Shown: positions 50,341 to 60,396, counted from the first letter of the stretch. The stretch: 61,894 bases of DNA from Planctomycetota bacterium (GCA_029260735.1 JAJDCR010000030.1:1-61894); one strand, 5' to 3'. Made by a program: numbers and translations. The notes: generated by a model not told the origin, from the sequence alone.

Positions 50341-52680
50341 TCAATACCCCAGTAAAGAACCTACTTGGTAGGTTAATAAAGCCCCGAGGTAGGCAAGAAT
50401 AGTCATATAACTGAAGGTTAAAACGGGCCATTTCCAAGAACCTGTTTCTCTCCAAATGACAGCTAAAGTTGCTCCACATTGACAGCAGAGGGCAAAAAAG
50501 ATCATAATGGATAGAGCCACTAAAGCCGTAAAAACGGGTCTACCATCAGGCCAAGTTTCTGACTTCAGAGCCTCTCGTAAAGTGGTTGACTCCTCATCTT
50601 CATCCCCTCCTAGGTTATAAATAATACCTAAAGTAGCGATAATAACCTCACGAGCAGGAAAAGATGCAATCGTAGCAATGCCAATTTTCCAGTTCCAGCC
50701 CAAGGGAAGAAAAATAGGCTCAAGGAAAGTCCCTGCCTGTCCTAAAAAAGAACTTCTTAGATAATGGCCCGCTCTTGCTTGGTCGTTTTCTGCTAGACTA
50801 GCTTGGAAATTTTCTTCTAAAGCAGATAAATTATCGACGATTTGAGGATACTCTCTTTTGAGTTGAGAAATTTCTGGAGAAGACAACTCTTCTTTACTAG
50901 GATCTATCTTTTGGATACTAAGTAAAACTTCGCTCTGAAAAAGAGCTTCCATATTTTGGGCCTTTAGGGCATATTGGGCTTCTAGCTCAGTAGAGCGAGG
51001 AAAATAAGCTAAGCCCCAAATAAGAACGGTCACAGCAAAAATAACAGTTCCAGCTCTAACCATAAAAGCTTTTCCACTGTTATACACTCGCATAAATATA
51101 TTTTTTAGATCAGGCCATTTGTAGCCGGGCATTTCCATGACAAAGGTAGGAGGGTCTCCTTTGAGAAGTGTCTTCTTTAAGGTCCAAGCCACCGGAATGG
51201 CGACAATAATCCCTAAAATATACATAAAGAAGAGCACCATTCCTTGAAGTCCAATCCATCCTCCCAAATAATTTTGGGTAGGAATAAAGGCGGCAATCAT
51301 AATGGTATAAACCGGTAACCTAGCGGAGCAACTCATCAAAGGAGCCACTAAAATAGTGGTGAAGCGGTCGCGTTTATTTTCAATTACTCGAGTGGCCATA
51401 ACTCCAGGGATTGCACAAGCAAAAGAAGAGAGCATGGGAACAAAAGAATGGCCAGATAATCCTGCCCAGCGCATAATTTTGTCCATCAGAAATGCGGCCC
51501 GAGCCATGTAACCGCAATCTTCTAGTATGGCAATGAAAGCAAATAGAACCAATATTTGAGGAAGAAATATCACCACAGAACCAATTCCTGCAATAATTCC
51601 ATCAACGACTAGGCTTTGTAAAGTTCCGTCGCTCATTAAGCCAGCGACTTCTCCTCCTAGCCATCCGAAAGTTTCATCAATCATATCCATAAAAGGAGCT
51701 GACCAAGAATAGATCGATTGAAAAACACAGGCCATCATGAAAAAGAAAATCAGGGAACCGAGAAGAGGATGGGTAAGAAAACTATCTACCTTGTCGGCGA
51801 TAGTAGATTTTGTGCCTTCAGCAGGATAGGTGATGCTTTGAGAAATAATCTCTTCTATTTTTTGATAGCGGGCTTCTGGCTCAATCATAAACAGCTCATC
51901 CTGAGAGCCGATGGGCTGAGAAATTCTCTCAAAAGCTTGCTCAAAATCACTTCCCAGATTTTCTTGAACTCGACGACGAGCTTCACTATCTGGATCAAGT
52001 AAAATACGTAAAGCTTCTACTCGATGTAAAGTATGCCCGAGCTTAGCTTCATTTTCTTTTCCGAAAGAAATTAGCTCAGCGAGAGCTTTTTCAGCCTGCT
52101 CTCCCAGGTCAACTTTAAATTGAGAGCAAGGAGTAATCTCTTTAAGAGATTCTTCCATAGCCTCTTTTAAAGCAATCATTCCTTTTCCTCGGTTAGCGAC
52201 CAAAGAAATTACTTTGCAACCTAAAGCTTGAGCCAAAGAAGAATAATCGATCTGAATGCCTTTTTTACTAGCGACATCGCTCATGTTTAGGGCTAAAATA
52301 ACGGGTATTTGGCATTCTATGACTTGAGTTAGGAGGTAAAGATTTCTCTCCAGATTAGCAGCATCTGCTACAAAAACAATAGCTTCAATGGGGTTTGTGC
52401 CTTGTTGTTGGCTTAAAAGCACATCTGTCACAATTATTTCATCAGGAGAAGTGGCGGAGAGGCTATAGGTACCAGGAAGGTCGACGAGGTTTATCGTTTC
52501 ATGGGAAAGTTTAACTTGTCCCACTTTTTTCTCAACGGTGACTCCAGCAAAGTGGCCTGTTCTCTGGCTCATTCCAGTTAAATTATTGAAGAGAGTTGTT
52601 TTTCCGACATTTGGATTTCCGACCAGAGCAATCGACTTAGTTTTCTTCGTCACCGAGAGCTTTTCTGTAGTTGTTGTCAT
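50341..52680 (-). CDS. feoB: Ferrous iron transport protein B
   Basis: 779 aa, standard length. N-terminal G domain with GNPNVGKTTLFN (21-32), DLPGTYSL and NMSD, then a helical GDI region and a multi-pass membrane domain with two repeated Gate motifs (including PMLSSFACAIPG and ARLPVYTIM). It takes up Fe2+ across the inner membrane. It is 9 bases after feoA and ahead of the Cys-rich protein. Confidence 0.97.
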   Translation of the reverse strand: MTTTTEKLSVTKKTKSIALVGNPNVGKTTLFNNLTGMSQRTGHFAGVTVEKKVGQVKLSHETINLVDLPGTYSLSATSPDEIIVTDVLLSQQQGTNPIEAIVFVADAANLERNLYLLTQVIECQIPVILALNMSDVASKKGIQIDYSSLAQALGCKVISLVANRGKGMIALKEAMEESLKEITPCSQFKVDLGEQAEKALAELISFGKENEAKLGHTLHRVEALRILLDPDSEARRRVQENLGSDFEQAFERISQPIGSQDELFMIEPEARYQKIEEIISQSITYPAEGTKSTIADKVDSFLTHPLLGSLIFFFMMACVFQSIYSWSAPFMDMIDETFGWLGGEVAGLMSDGTLQSLVVDGIIAGIGSVVIFLPQILVLFAFIAILEDCGYMARAAFLMDKIMRWAGLSGHSFVPMLSSFACAIPGVMATRVIENKRDRFTTILVAPLMSCSARLPVYTIMIAAFIPTQNYLGGWIGLQGMVLFFMYILGIIVAIPVAWTLKKTLLKGDPPTFVMEMPGYKWPDLKNIFMRVYNSGKAFMVRAGTVIFAVTVLIWGLAYFPRSTELEAQYALKAQNMEALFQSEVLLSIQKIDPSKEELSSPEISQLKREYPQIVDNLSALEENFQASLAENDQARAGHYLRSSFLGQAGTFLEPIFLPLGWNWKIGIATIASFPAREVIIATLGIIYNLGGDEDEESTTLREALKSETWPDGRPVFTALVALSIMIFFALCCQCGATLAVIWRETGSWKWPVLTFSYMTILAYLGALLTYQVGSLLGY

Positions 52681-52689
52681 AATCTTATC

Positions 52690-52920
52690 CTAGTTTACCT
52701 CTACTTCTACTAGTTCTGCCTCAGAAAGACGTAAGGAAAGCTGATAGCCTCGAATGGAGATTTCGATAGGATCTCCCAAGGGAGCTTTTTTAATTGCTTT
52801 AACATCTTTCCCTTTAGTTAATCCCATCTCTAAAAGTCTTTGGAGGGTTTTTGGGTTATGGTTGACGTAGCCAGTGATTTTGGCTTTTTGTCCTTCTTGT
52901 AAATCGCTAAGTAAAGCCAT
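52690..52920 (-). CDS. feoA: Ferrous iron transport protein A
   Basis: 76 aa, SH3-like FeoA domain: AKITGY...LLEMGLTKGKDVKAIKKAPLGDPIEISIRGYQLSLRLSEA. It sits directly before feoB and likely regulates or stabilises it. This copy is closer to the canonical FeoA than the one upstream. Confidence 0.93.
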   Translation of the reverse strand: MALLSDLQEGQKAKITGYVNHNPKTLQRLLEMGLTKGKDVKAIKKAPLGDPIEISIRGYQLSLRLSEAELVEVEVN

Positions 52921-52949
52921 GAAAATTTTTACTTTCTTTTCTGAGGACC

Positions 52950-53198
52950 TTATTCTCCGACAAAGATCATATTACCCGTATCGCGGTCTAAGGCTATTCT
53001 ACTGCCTTTAACAGAAACTAAAAGCTGTCCTTTTTTAGAGGCATTAATAAGGGTAATGGGCATACCGGGAAAAAGTCCCAAAGAAGCCAGTTTAGATTTT
53101 ACTTTCCAATCACCTTTGATATCTTTTACTTTTACTGCTTTTTTAGTTTTTACGGAATTCAAAGGCAGAATAGGGGTTTTTGCTTGGTAGACTTGCAT
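52950..53198 (-). CDS. Second FeoA-like protein
   Basis: 82 aa, same FeoA/SH3-like fold (KSKLASLGLFPGMPITLINASKKGQLLVSVKGSRIALDRD). It precedes feoA by 29 bases, so the operon codes for two different FeoA proteins. Two separate FeoA domains occur in some Feo operons. AAGGTG lies before the ATG. Confidence 0.9.
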   Translation of the reverse strand: MQVYQAKTPILPLNSVKTKKAVKVKDIKGDWKVKSKLASLGLFPGMPITLINASKKGQLLVSVKGSRIALDRDTGNMIFVGE

Positions 53199-53480
53199 TG
53201 GGCACCTTTGTTAATTTTTAAAAAAAGACAAAAGAAAACGAGACTCAATCTCAGTGGTGAGCTGTAAAAAAAAGTGATTGTTCTTTCATGAAAAATAGTA
53301 AGAAAGTAACTTCTATTCACTTAATCAAACCCTTAACTGTGATGGTTAAATTCACGGAAAGTTTTTACCAATTCATTCTTCTCTCAATAAAGAATGATGT
53401 ATTTTTCAGGAATGTACAAAAAAAAAGAAAGAATGTCAACAATAAAATGAATTTTCATTAAGGAGGATTTAGAGGCTGGG
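53199..53480. other. Upstream region of the feo operon
   Basis: About 280 bases. It has an inverted repeat TCATTCTT...AAGAATGA (53373-53380 with 53390-53397) and a short GAGAT/GTCTC palindrome near 53260. An iron-responsive operator would be expected here, but I find no convincing Fur- or DtxR-type box. Confidence 0.4.
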
Positions 53481-53517
53481 AAAAAAGCAATTGCAATATA
53501 TCCATTGCAATTGCTTT
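53481..53517 (-). terminator. Rho-independent terminator of the RND efflux operon
   Basis: A perfect 13-bp stem (AAAGCAATTGCAA at 53484-53496 and its complement at 53505-53517) with a run of T on the minus strand. It lies 30 bases after the stop of the metal-binding lipoprotein. Confidence 0.85.
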
Positions 53518-53546
53518 CATAAGATCTAGACTTCGATTAGGATAAA

Positions 53547-54116
53547 TTAGTGATCATGGTCGTGATCATCATCATCGTGATCATGGTCGTGATCGTCGTG
53601 ATCATGGTCATGATCGTCATCGTCGTGATCGTGCTCATCATCATCATCATGAGCATGGTCATCATGAGTCATGATCGTAACATTGTAGGGTTTTCCACCA
53701 TAGTTCAAGGAAATTCTACCATTCAGTTTTTCTTTAAGAACGGCGTCTTCTGCGACAAAAAGGGAGTTCTTTTCGGCCTTTGCTTCAGCCCCTTGCATCG
53801 CCAATTGTTTTGGTCCTGCAGAAGTTGTTAAATTTAAAGAAGGGTTTCCGGCAATCGCTAAAGGAGTTTTGGCATCTCCTCCTAAAACATAGAGCTTAAC
53901 TTTTCCTTCTTCTTTTTCCTGAACAAACTCTAAATGAAGAGATCCGTCTACTTCAAGAATTTCTCCTCCATGTGGTCCGTGACCATGAGAATGCTCTTCC
54001 TGTTTTTCAGTGGAGCTATTTTTAGTGCTAGAATCTGGATTTTTTTCTTTATTACAACTAACTAGACAAAAAACCATAACTAATAAAACTAAGGCTATAC
54101 TTTTTATGTAATTCAT
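53547..54116 (-). CDS. Lipoprotein with His/Asp-rich metal-binding tail
   Basis: 189 aa. Lipobox Cys21 (CLVSC) after a signal helix, then an N-terminal HSHGHGPHGG patch, a beta domain (about 50-150), and a tail of about 40 residues made almost only of His and Asp (DHDHDD units). The tail can bind many divalent ions and may feed the pump. It lies 20 bases after the RND pump gene and is the last gene of the operon; CAGGAGA precedes the ATG. Confidence 0.8.
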   Translation of the reverse strand: MNYIKSIALVLLVMVFCLVSCNKEKNPDSSTKNSSTEKQEEHSHGHGPHGGEILEVDGSLHLEFVQEKEEGKVKLYVLGGDAKTPLAIAGNPSLNLTTSAGPKQLAMQGAEAKAEKNSLFVAEDAVLKEKLNGRISLNYGGKPYNVTIMTHDDHAHDDDDEHDHDDDDHDHDHDDHDHDHDDDDHDHDH

Positions 54117-54136
54117 AAAATTCTCCTGAAAGAAAT

Positions 54137-57100
54137 TTAGTGTTCAATAAATTCATCTGGTTCTTGGTCGACTTCGAAACCGACGTACATTTCTTCTGTT
54201 GCTCGATCAAAAACTTCTTCTTGAGAAGCAAGAACTTCAGCTGTTTTTTGACCAAACATCCAAAACAAGGCCGGACGCACTAGAAAATCAAGTAGAGTAC
54301 AAGATATAAGTCCTCCGACAATTACAGTGGCCACTGGATAAAGAATTTCCCGTCCTGGCTCATTAGGAGCAAGAGCAATAGGAATTAAAGCAATTCCACT
54401 CGTGAGTGCGGTCATCAAAACCGGAACCATTCGCTCTTCCCCCGCTCGAATAATCATTGCAGGCGTAAACCCTTGCTTTTCTTCTCGCATTAAGTAAAGG
54501 TAACGGTCCAGAAGAAGAATAGAGTTACGAGAGGCAATTCCCCCCAGTGATATTAATCCCACTAACGTGGCTACCGAAATAACTTGTTCGCTCAGAACAA
54601 TAAAGGTCACTGCTCCGACAAAAGCCATCGGAATGCTCATCAAAACTTGAGCGCATAAATTGAAAGACCGGAAATGAGCAAATAGAACTAAAACCATAAT
54701 AGCTAGAGAGGCAAAACTCAATAGAAAAATTCTTTTTGTTGCGGCAACCTGAGCTTCGTATTGTCCTCCTATTTGAATAGAATAGCCTGGATATTGGCTA
54801 AGTTCTTTTCGAATAGGTATGAGTGCTTGCTGGACATCAGCAATTACTTCTCCCAAGGAGCGTCCACTAATATTATGCTGAACAACGATAAGCCGAGAAA
54901 CGTTTTGCCGGTTGATATTGTTCGGGGTTTTTTCCACTCGAATTTGAGCAACATCTTTTAAAAGAACCTGGCTTCCCGCTTCTTTTCCGACCACTAGATT
55001 AGAAATTTTTTCTAGATTTTGGCGGTCTTTTTCTTCCAAGCGAATAATCACAGGATAGCTAAAAGCCCCCAATTGCATTCGGGAAATTTGCTCTCCCTCT
55101 AGAGCCAAAACAACTAGCTCACTAACGTCTTCCACTGTCAGACCCAGCTGAAAAAGTTTCTTCCTTTTTGGATTAATGACGATATGGTCTACTAACACTT
55201 GTTGTTCGGTAAAAAGATCGACGACTCCTTCAACAGGACGAACAGCTCCTTCTACTTTTTTGGCCAAGCGTCGCAAAACATCTAAATCCTGTCCAAAAAT
55301 CTGGATGGCCACTTGGGCCTTCACTCCTGAAAGCATATGACTCAAAAGATGGGATAAAGGCTGGTCTACTTCCGTGGGGATGCCTGGAAATTCCTTTGCT
55401 AAACGACGGCGGATTTCTTGGATAACCTCTTCTCGGGAAAGATTAGAGTTCGGATCAAAAGTAACGATGCCTTCACTGACATTGACTCCGTGAGCGTGTT
55501 CATCGTTTTCAGAGCGCCCTGTTCTTCTTCCTACGTTCTGGACACCTTCCACTTCCGATAAAAGGACTTCCATACGTTTCCCAAATTGATCGGATGTTTC
55601 CAAAGAAATTTCGGGGGGAAGATACATATTTATCTGAGCCACTCCTTCGTTAAAAGGAGGTAAAAACTGAGTACCACGGGTAAACAGCAAAAAGATACTC
55701 AAAACCAAAAGGGCGCAAAATCCTCCCAAAACAAAAACATGGTGCTGAATGCTAAAAGAGATCATTTTGGCAGCAATTGCCTTGAGCTTTCGCACTGTCC
55801 AAGTATCGGTTTGCTCTCGTGATCCTTTGGTATGAGACAAAAGATAAAGACAAAGAATCGGGGTCACAGTCAAAGCAACAATTAAAGAGGCCCCTACACT
55901 TAGAATGTAAGCCAGTCCAATGGGAACAAATAATCTACCCTCTAGTCCTGTTAGAAAAAAGAGCGGCAAATAAACTACCATAACCAAAAGAGTTCCAATT
56001 AAGATGGGCTTGCGCACTTCACTGGAAGCGCGAAAAATAACCCATATACTTGGATAAGGCTTTTTCCGTAAGGAGTTTTCTTTTAAGCGTCGGTAGACAT
56101 TTTCCACATCAACAATGGCATCATCCACGAGAGCTCCAATTGCTACGGCAAGACCGCCAAGCGTCATTGTATTAATGGAGAGACCAAAAAAATCAAAGAT
56201 AATCGCGGTAATGGCAATAGAAAGAGGAATCGCTGTTAGGGTGATAAAAGTAATTCTAAAGTTGAGCAAAAAGACAAACAAAACCAAAACAACCAATATT
56301 CCTCCATCGCGAACGGCTTCAAAAACGTTATCGATAGCCCGTTCAATGAACTTGGCTTGCTGAAAGACATTGGGGATAATGACAATATCGTTGGGTAAAC
56401 TGGCCTGGAGAGTTTTTAACTCTTCATTGATTTTTTTGGTTAAGGTCATGGTGTCTGTTTCTGGTTGTTTCATAACAACCAAAATAACCCCTGTTTTAGC
56501 ATTTACTCCAGCTTCCCCCACCTGAATAGAAGCCGGACCAAATTCAACTCGGGCAACATCTGCGATTTTCACAGGACGCAAGGGGTCAAAGCGAACGACC
56601 GCATCCAAAAGCTCTTCTTCGTTCTTTAGAAGGCCTGTCACTGTGATGCTCGGCCCTTTTGTTCCCGTGACCAAAAGACCTCCTGAAGCGTTCATGTTCG
56701 AGGCTTCAATCGCTTCGGTAACTTCGGGTAAAGTGACTTTATGCAAGCGTAGTTTTTCCGCATCGACAATCACTTGGAGTTGACGAGGAGCTCCTCCCGT
56801 TACGATAACCTTAGAGACACCGGCCAGAGCTAAAAGACGATACTTAATTTGGTAATCGACTAAAGCTCGTAATTCACTGGCATCTGTTTTTCCACTGCGA
56901 CTTTGAACTCCGACAAGTTGAATTTGTCCCATAATACTAGAAATAGGAGCCATCTGGGGAATTACTTCAGTGGGTAACTTCGAGCGAGCTAACTGGAGTT
57001 TTTCTTGGACAATTTGACGATTTTTGTAAATATCGGTGTCCCAATTAAACTCAACAAAAACAATAGAAACACCTAGTCCTGAAGCAGAACGAACACGGCT

Positions 57101-57337
57101 GACTCCCGTAGCTCCATTGAGAACTTGCTCTAAGGGAATAGTGATCAAACGCTCGACATCTTCCGGCACCATCGCGTGGGCTTCGGTCATAATAGTAACG
57201 ATCGGGCGATTTAAATCAGGTAAAACATCTACGGGCATCGTGTAGGAGACCCAAGCTCCATAAAAGGCTATCGCTAAAGAAGCCATTGCTACCAGTAAGT
57301 GATTTTTCAGAGAAAAAGAAATGATTCGGTTTAGCAT
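54137..57337 (-). CDS. Heavy-metal efflux RND pump (CusA/CzcA family)
   Basis: 1066 aa, full length, with the family start SFSLKNHLLVAMASLAIAFYG, the porter domains, and 12 membrane helices. The TM4 region reads GGLAVAIGALVDDAIVDVENV, the proton-relay site of HME-type pumps. It exports metal ions with a periplasmic adaptor and a TolC-type outer channel, both directly upstream. CusA (Cu/Ag) and CzcA (Co/Zn/Cd) cannot be told apart here. Its ribosome site is AAGGAGGTGAT, a near-complete match to the 16S rRNA tail. Confidence 0.93.
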   Translation of the reverse strand: MLNRIISFSLKNHLLVAMASLAIAFYGAWVSYTMPVDVLPDLNRPIVTIMTEAHAMVPEDVERLITIPLEQVLNGATGVSRVRSASGLGVSIVFVEFNWDTDIYKNRQIVQEKLQLARSKLPTEVIPQMAPISSIMGQIQLVGVQSRSGKTDASELRALVDYQIKYRLLALAGVSKVIVTGGAPRQLQVIVDAEKLRLHKVTLPEVTEAIEASNMNASGGLLVTGTKGPSITVTGLLKNEEELLDAVVRFDPLRPVKIADVARVEFGPASIQVGEAGVNAKTGVILVVMKQPETDTMTLTKKINEELKTLQASLPNDIVIIPNVFQQAKFIERAIDNVFEAVRDGGILVVLVLFVFLLNFRITFITLTAIPLSIAITAIIFDFFGLSINTMTLGGLAVAIGALVDDAIVDVENVYRRLKENSLRKKPYPSIWVIFRASSEVRKPILIGTLLVMVVYLPLFFLTGLEGRLFVPIGLAYILSVGASLIVALTVTPILCLYLLSHTKGSREQTDTWTVRKLKAIAAKMISFSIQHHVFVLGGFCALLVLSIFLLFTRGTQFLPPFNEGVAQINMYLPPEISLETSDQFGKRMEVLLSEVEGVQNVGRRTGRSENDEHAHGVNVSEGIVTFDPNSNLSREEVIQEIRRRLAKEFPGIPTEVDQPLSHLLSHMLSGVKAQVAIQIFGQDLDVLRRLAKKVEGAVRPVEGVVDLFTEQQVLVDHIVINPKRKKLFQLGLTVEDVSELVVLALEGEQISRMQLGAFSYPVIIRLEEKDRQNLEKISNLVVGKEAGSQVLLKDVAQIRVEKTPNNINRQNVSRLIVVQHNISGRSLGEVIADVQQALIPIRKELSQYPGYSIQIGGQYEAQVAATKRIFLLSFASLAIMVLVLFAHFRSFNLCAQVLMSIPMAFVGAVTFIVLSEQVISVATLVGLISLGGIASRNSILLLDRYLYLMREEKQGFTPAMIIRAGEERMVPVLMTALTSGIALIPIALAPNEPGREILYPVATVIVGGLISCTLLDFLVRPALFWMFGQKTAEVLASQEEVFDRATEEMYVGFEVDQEPDEFIEH

Positions 57338-57346
57338 ATCACCTCC

Positions 57347-58975
57347 TTAATGAGAATGTCCATGATGATCGCCCCCTTCGCTTGGCTCTGAAGATTTCAA
57401 GGCCAAGCCCAAGGCAAATCCTCCTCGCTGAACAATTGGATCGCCTGGAAAAATATTTGCATTACTCACCACAACAAGCTCTTCATCTTGGTAGAGAACG
57501 TGTACCTCTATAGGCTCAAAATTTCCCCCATTTTGGATAAAGACAAAGCGTTTTGCTCCTTCTTCTGCGATGGCATCTCTAGGAAAAACGTAACTTTGCT
57601 GGATCGTTTTCTTGGGGATACGCAATTTATAAGGTAAATTTTCATTGAGTTCCCAGCTACGGAAACTTCTACCTCCTTCTTTTACAGTGTGAAGAGATTT
57701 ATTCTTTATTTGGACGTAAGCCCGAAAAGTAGATTTTTCGTGGATATTTTCGAGTCGAAAAAAATTCAAATCTGCAAAGCTAGGACCAGTACCTGGCAAA
57801 AGAGCTTCTGCCTGCAAAGGTAATTTTTTCTGCAAAGCTTCTAAAACTAAAGCTTTTTCTGTTCCAATGGGCTCTGCCACTAAGTACATTTTCCGAAGAT
57901 CCAGCAGAGTAATCAAAGGATCTCCTGCCTCTACTCTCTGACCTTTTTTCACTTGAATCTGAGCGACATCCCAATTGGCAACTCTCGCTGGGGCTTTTAA
58001 CTCAACAAGAGGAGCAAAAGCATTGAGGCTATCTAGGTATTGAATTTGAATCAGGGTATGACCATTTTGCAGGAGTCCCCCGATAGCTAAAAAATGTTTC
58101 CCCTTCTCAGGCCTCTCTTTTAGCCAGAGGAGTAAATCTTCTTTTAGATAACCTCCTGCCATTAACTCTCCAATTGTCGCAACAGTCCAGGGAGAGTCTT
58201 GGATTTCTTTTGATAAAAGAGAGTATATATTTTCCCCCAAGTCTGTCCAAAGCCCGTGCTTTGCAAGAGCTTTTTGCCAAACCTGGACATCAATTCGGGA
58301 AATCATTTCAAATTGTCCTTTTTTGATTTGCTCTTCCGAAAGACCGTGCCAAATAAGTTCATGCTCCGCCATTTCTAACTCATGTTTGGCTCTCTCAAAC
58401 TGATAGCGCAATTCAATTAAATTTTTTCCAGGAACGAGAGCATAGGATTCCTTATCTTTGTTTCCTGAATATTTTTGCAGTCGCTGGAGTTCTTTTCCTA
58501 ATATTTGGCGCTCTTTTTGGAAGCGACGAAACTTGGTCAAGGACTGATGAAACTCTTCGCTGACCGGTTTAATAATCTCTTCTGTTAAATCTAGCTGAAT
58601 ACGAGGCCAAGGCTCTCTCATGATAGTGATTAAGGTCTCACCCTTTTCGACCAAAGCTCCTGGTACAACTCTAATTTGATCAATAGTCCCTCCGATTGGA
58701 GAAAAAACAGGCTGAGAAGAAAGTTCATAAGGCTCTACTTTCGCTGGTAAATCTTGGTATTGCACAAAATCTGCTAGGCGGGCTGGGGCAATTTCTATCC
58801 CCATATTTTTTAATGTTTCAGAAGAAAAAAGCCCTTCTTCATGCTCTTCCTGACTTTCCTCTTGAGAACCATGTTCTGAGGAAGGGGCTGATTTTTCTTT
58901 GCCCACGGCAAAGCCTCCCACCACACCGATAAACATACAAAGAGCCATCGCAAATATCGTAAGAAGTTTTGTCAT
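57347..58975 (-). CDS. RND efflux periplasmic adaptor (CusB/CzcB-like)
   Basis: 542 aa. Signal peptide (about 1-24), then an acidic N-terminal strip, the beta-barrel/lipoyl half-motif SPIGGTIDQIRVVPGALVEKGE, a long alpha hairpin (about 140-210) and the second lipoyl half WDVAQIQVKKGQRVEAGDPL. A CusB-like extra helical segment occupies about 210-310. The end is His-rich (GGDHHGHSH), suggesting direct metal contact. It overlaps the TolC-like gene by 4 bases. Confidence 0.9.
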   Translation of the reverse strand: MTKLLTIFAMALCMFIGVVGGFAVGKEKSAPSSEHGSQEESQEEHEEGLFSSETLKNMGIEIAPARLADFVQYQDLPAKVEPYELSSQPVFSPIGGTIDQIRVVPGALVEKGETLITIMREPWPRIQLDLTEEIIKPVSEEFHQSLTKFRRFQKERQILGKELQRLQKYSGNKDKESYALVPGKNLIELRYQFERAKHELEMAEHELIWHGLSEEQIKKGQFEMISRIDVQVWQKALAKHGLWTDLGENIYSLLSKEIQDSPWTVATIGELMAGGYLKEDLLLWLKERPEKGKHFLAIGGLLQNGHTLIQIQYLDSLNAFAPLVELKAPARVANWDVAQIQVKKGQRVEAGDPLITLLDLRKMYLVAEPIGTEKALVLEALQKKLPLQAEALLPGTGPSFADLNFFRLENIHEKSTFRAYVQIKNKSLHTVKEGGRSFRSWELNENLPYKLRIPKKTIQQSYVFPRDAIAEEGAKRFVFIQNGGNFEPIEVHVLYQDEELVVVSNANIFPGDPIVQRGGFALGLALKSSEPSEGGDHHGHSH

Positions 58976-60396
58976 TCTCTTGCTACTCCTTTGGAAACTT
59001 CGGGTAATTTTTCTAATCTATTAGCTGCAGGAATATCTTTCTCCTCTTCCCCAGGAAAAAACAAGAGCGGCCTTCCAACCAACTCTTCTAAATCAAACCA
59101 AGCAAGATACAAGTCTAGCTCGACAATTGTTCCTTCAAAAAGACTACTACGACGAGTTCTCTCTACTTCTAAATATCTCAAAAAATCACTTTCTCCACTT
59201 CTCAAAGAGAGAGAGGCTATTTCCTGATTTTGCTTCGCTTTTTGCAAAGTCTCCTTGTTTAAGTTCCATTCTTCCTGATGAAGAAGGTACTTCTCAAAAG
59301 ATTCTCTTAAAAGAGACAAGTGGCGAACCAAAGAAGCTTGGTACTGAATTCGAAGAATCTTGCGTTGGCCTTTCTTTTGTAAAATAGCTTGCTCATTACG
59401 ATCAAAGAGAGGGAGAGGAAATTCTAAGGAGAGCTCAAATATGTTAGAGTCTTCTCCAGGATCTCTTTCAAAAGAAGGGCGAAGGGTAACATCTGGAGTT
59501 TGGACAGATATCTCTTGCTCTAGTTCTTTTTCGGCAATCTGATAATTTGCTTTTATCAGAAGCAGATCTGCTTGATTTTCCATCATCAAAGGTTCTAATT
59601 TTTCTATACTCATCGGCTTAGCAGGCAAGGTCGGTAAATTTTCTCGCATCAACTGATAGGAGCTTTCCATGGACACTCCTGTCAGCCTGCTAAACTCTCC
59701 TTTGTTTTCATGAATCTTAGCTTTCAAAGCAATTAGCTTTTGCTTCTCTCCGACTAAGTCAAGCTGCACAATACCGACATCTAAAGCCGTGGCCACTCCT
59801 GCTTGAACAAGTCTTTTTGTGATGTCCAGTGACTTTTTCGCTGCCTCAATAATAGATTTTTGCATCTCTAGTTGTTGTTCAAGTAGCAAGGTTCTAACGT
59901 AAAGACGTCTCAGTTTTTGGTAAGATTGTCGGTGCTGGAGCAATAAAACTAACTGCGCTTTCTCGGCCAAAAGAAGATGAAGTTCATCTTGCCGAGCTAA
60001 CCTTCCTCCTAGAGGAATCGTAAAACCAAAAGCAGCTAGAGGTTGAACGCGGCGCTCATCTCCCCCATCTCCTAAATCCGTCCCCAATATACCTCCTATT
60101 TCTAACTCTGGATTAGGCCAAGGGGTTTTCTCTAAAGAAAGTTTACGAGCTTGCTCATACTGCTGGCGAGCTACTTTTAAATCTACATTACGCTGCGCCA
60201 TTAAAGTCGCCGCGCGTCTCAAATCCATTTCACCGGAAATAAGAAAATTTTGATATTGAGGAGAAGAAGCTCGAACTTCTCTTTGCAAACGAATTTCTTT
60301 TCTGATCTCACTAGGGATCAAAGGAGCCGGTTCATAAACAGAACACGACGAAAAATACAAAGACAAAGAAATCCAAAAAACAAAACTTTTTTTCAT
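58972..60396 (-). CDS. TolC-like outer-membrane efflux lipoprotein (CusC/CzcC-like)
   Basis: 474 aa. Lipobox Cys18 (FSSC), two repeated OEP helical units (AATLMAQRNVDLKVARQQYEQARKLS and LRSGESDFLRYLEVERTRRS) and a beta segment ELEIGGILGTDLG. It forms the outer-membrane channel of the metal pump. It is the first gene of the operon; GGGAG lies before the ATG. The promoter region contains an ATCTT-AA-AAGAT palindrome. Confidence 0.9.
   Translation of the reverse strand: MKKSFVFWISLSLYFSSCSVYEPAPLIPSEIRKEIRLQREVRASSPQYQNFLISGEMDLRRAATLMAQRNVDLKVARQQYEQARKLSLEKTPWPNPELEIGGILGTDLGDGGDERRVQPLAAFGFTIPLGGRLARQDELHLLLAEKAQLVLLLQHRQSYQKLRRLYVRTLLLEQQLEMQKSIIEAAKKSLDITKRLVQAGVATALDVGIVQLDLVGEKQKLIALKAKIHENKGEFSRLTGVSMESSYQLMRENLPTLPAKPMSIEKLEPLMMENQADLLLIKANYQIAEKELEQEISVQTPDVTLRPSFERDPGEDSNIFELSLEFPLPLFDRNEQAILQKKGQRKILRIQYQASLVRHLSLLRESFEKYLLHQEEWNLNKETLQKAKQNQEIASLSLRSGESDFLRYLEVERTRRSSLFEGTIVELDLYLAWFDLEELVGRPLLFFPGEEEKDIPAANRLEKLPEVSKGVARE

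Noticed and set aside
53199..53480. Fur box upstream of the feo operon
   Set aside because: No stretch matches the 19-base Fur consensus well; the inverted repeat at 53373 is shorter and unlike it.
53550..53680. Tandem direct repeat in GATCATGGTC-type sequence
   Set aside because: Explained by the His/Asp codons of the lipoprotein tail, not a separate element.
53550..53831. 93-residue open frame on the plus strand rich in Ile and Val
   Set aside because: Antisense of the His/Asp tail; composition is a codon artefact.
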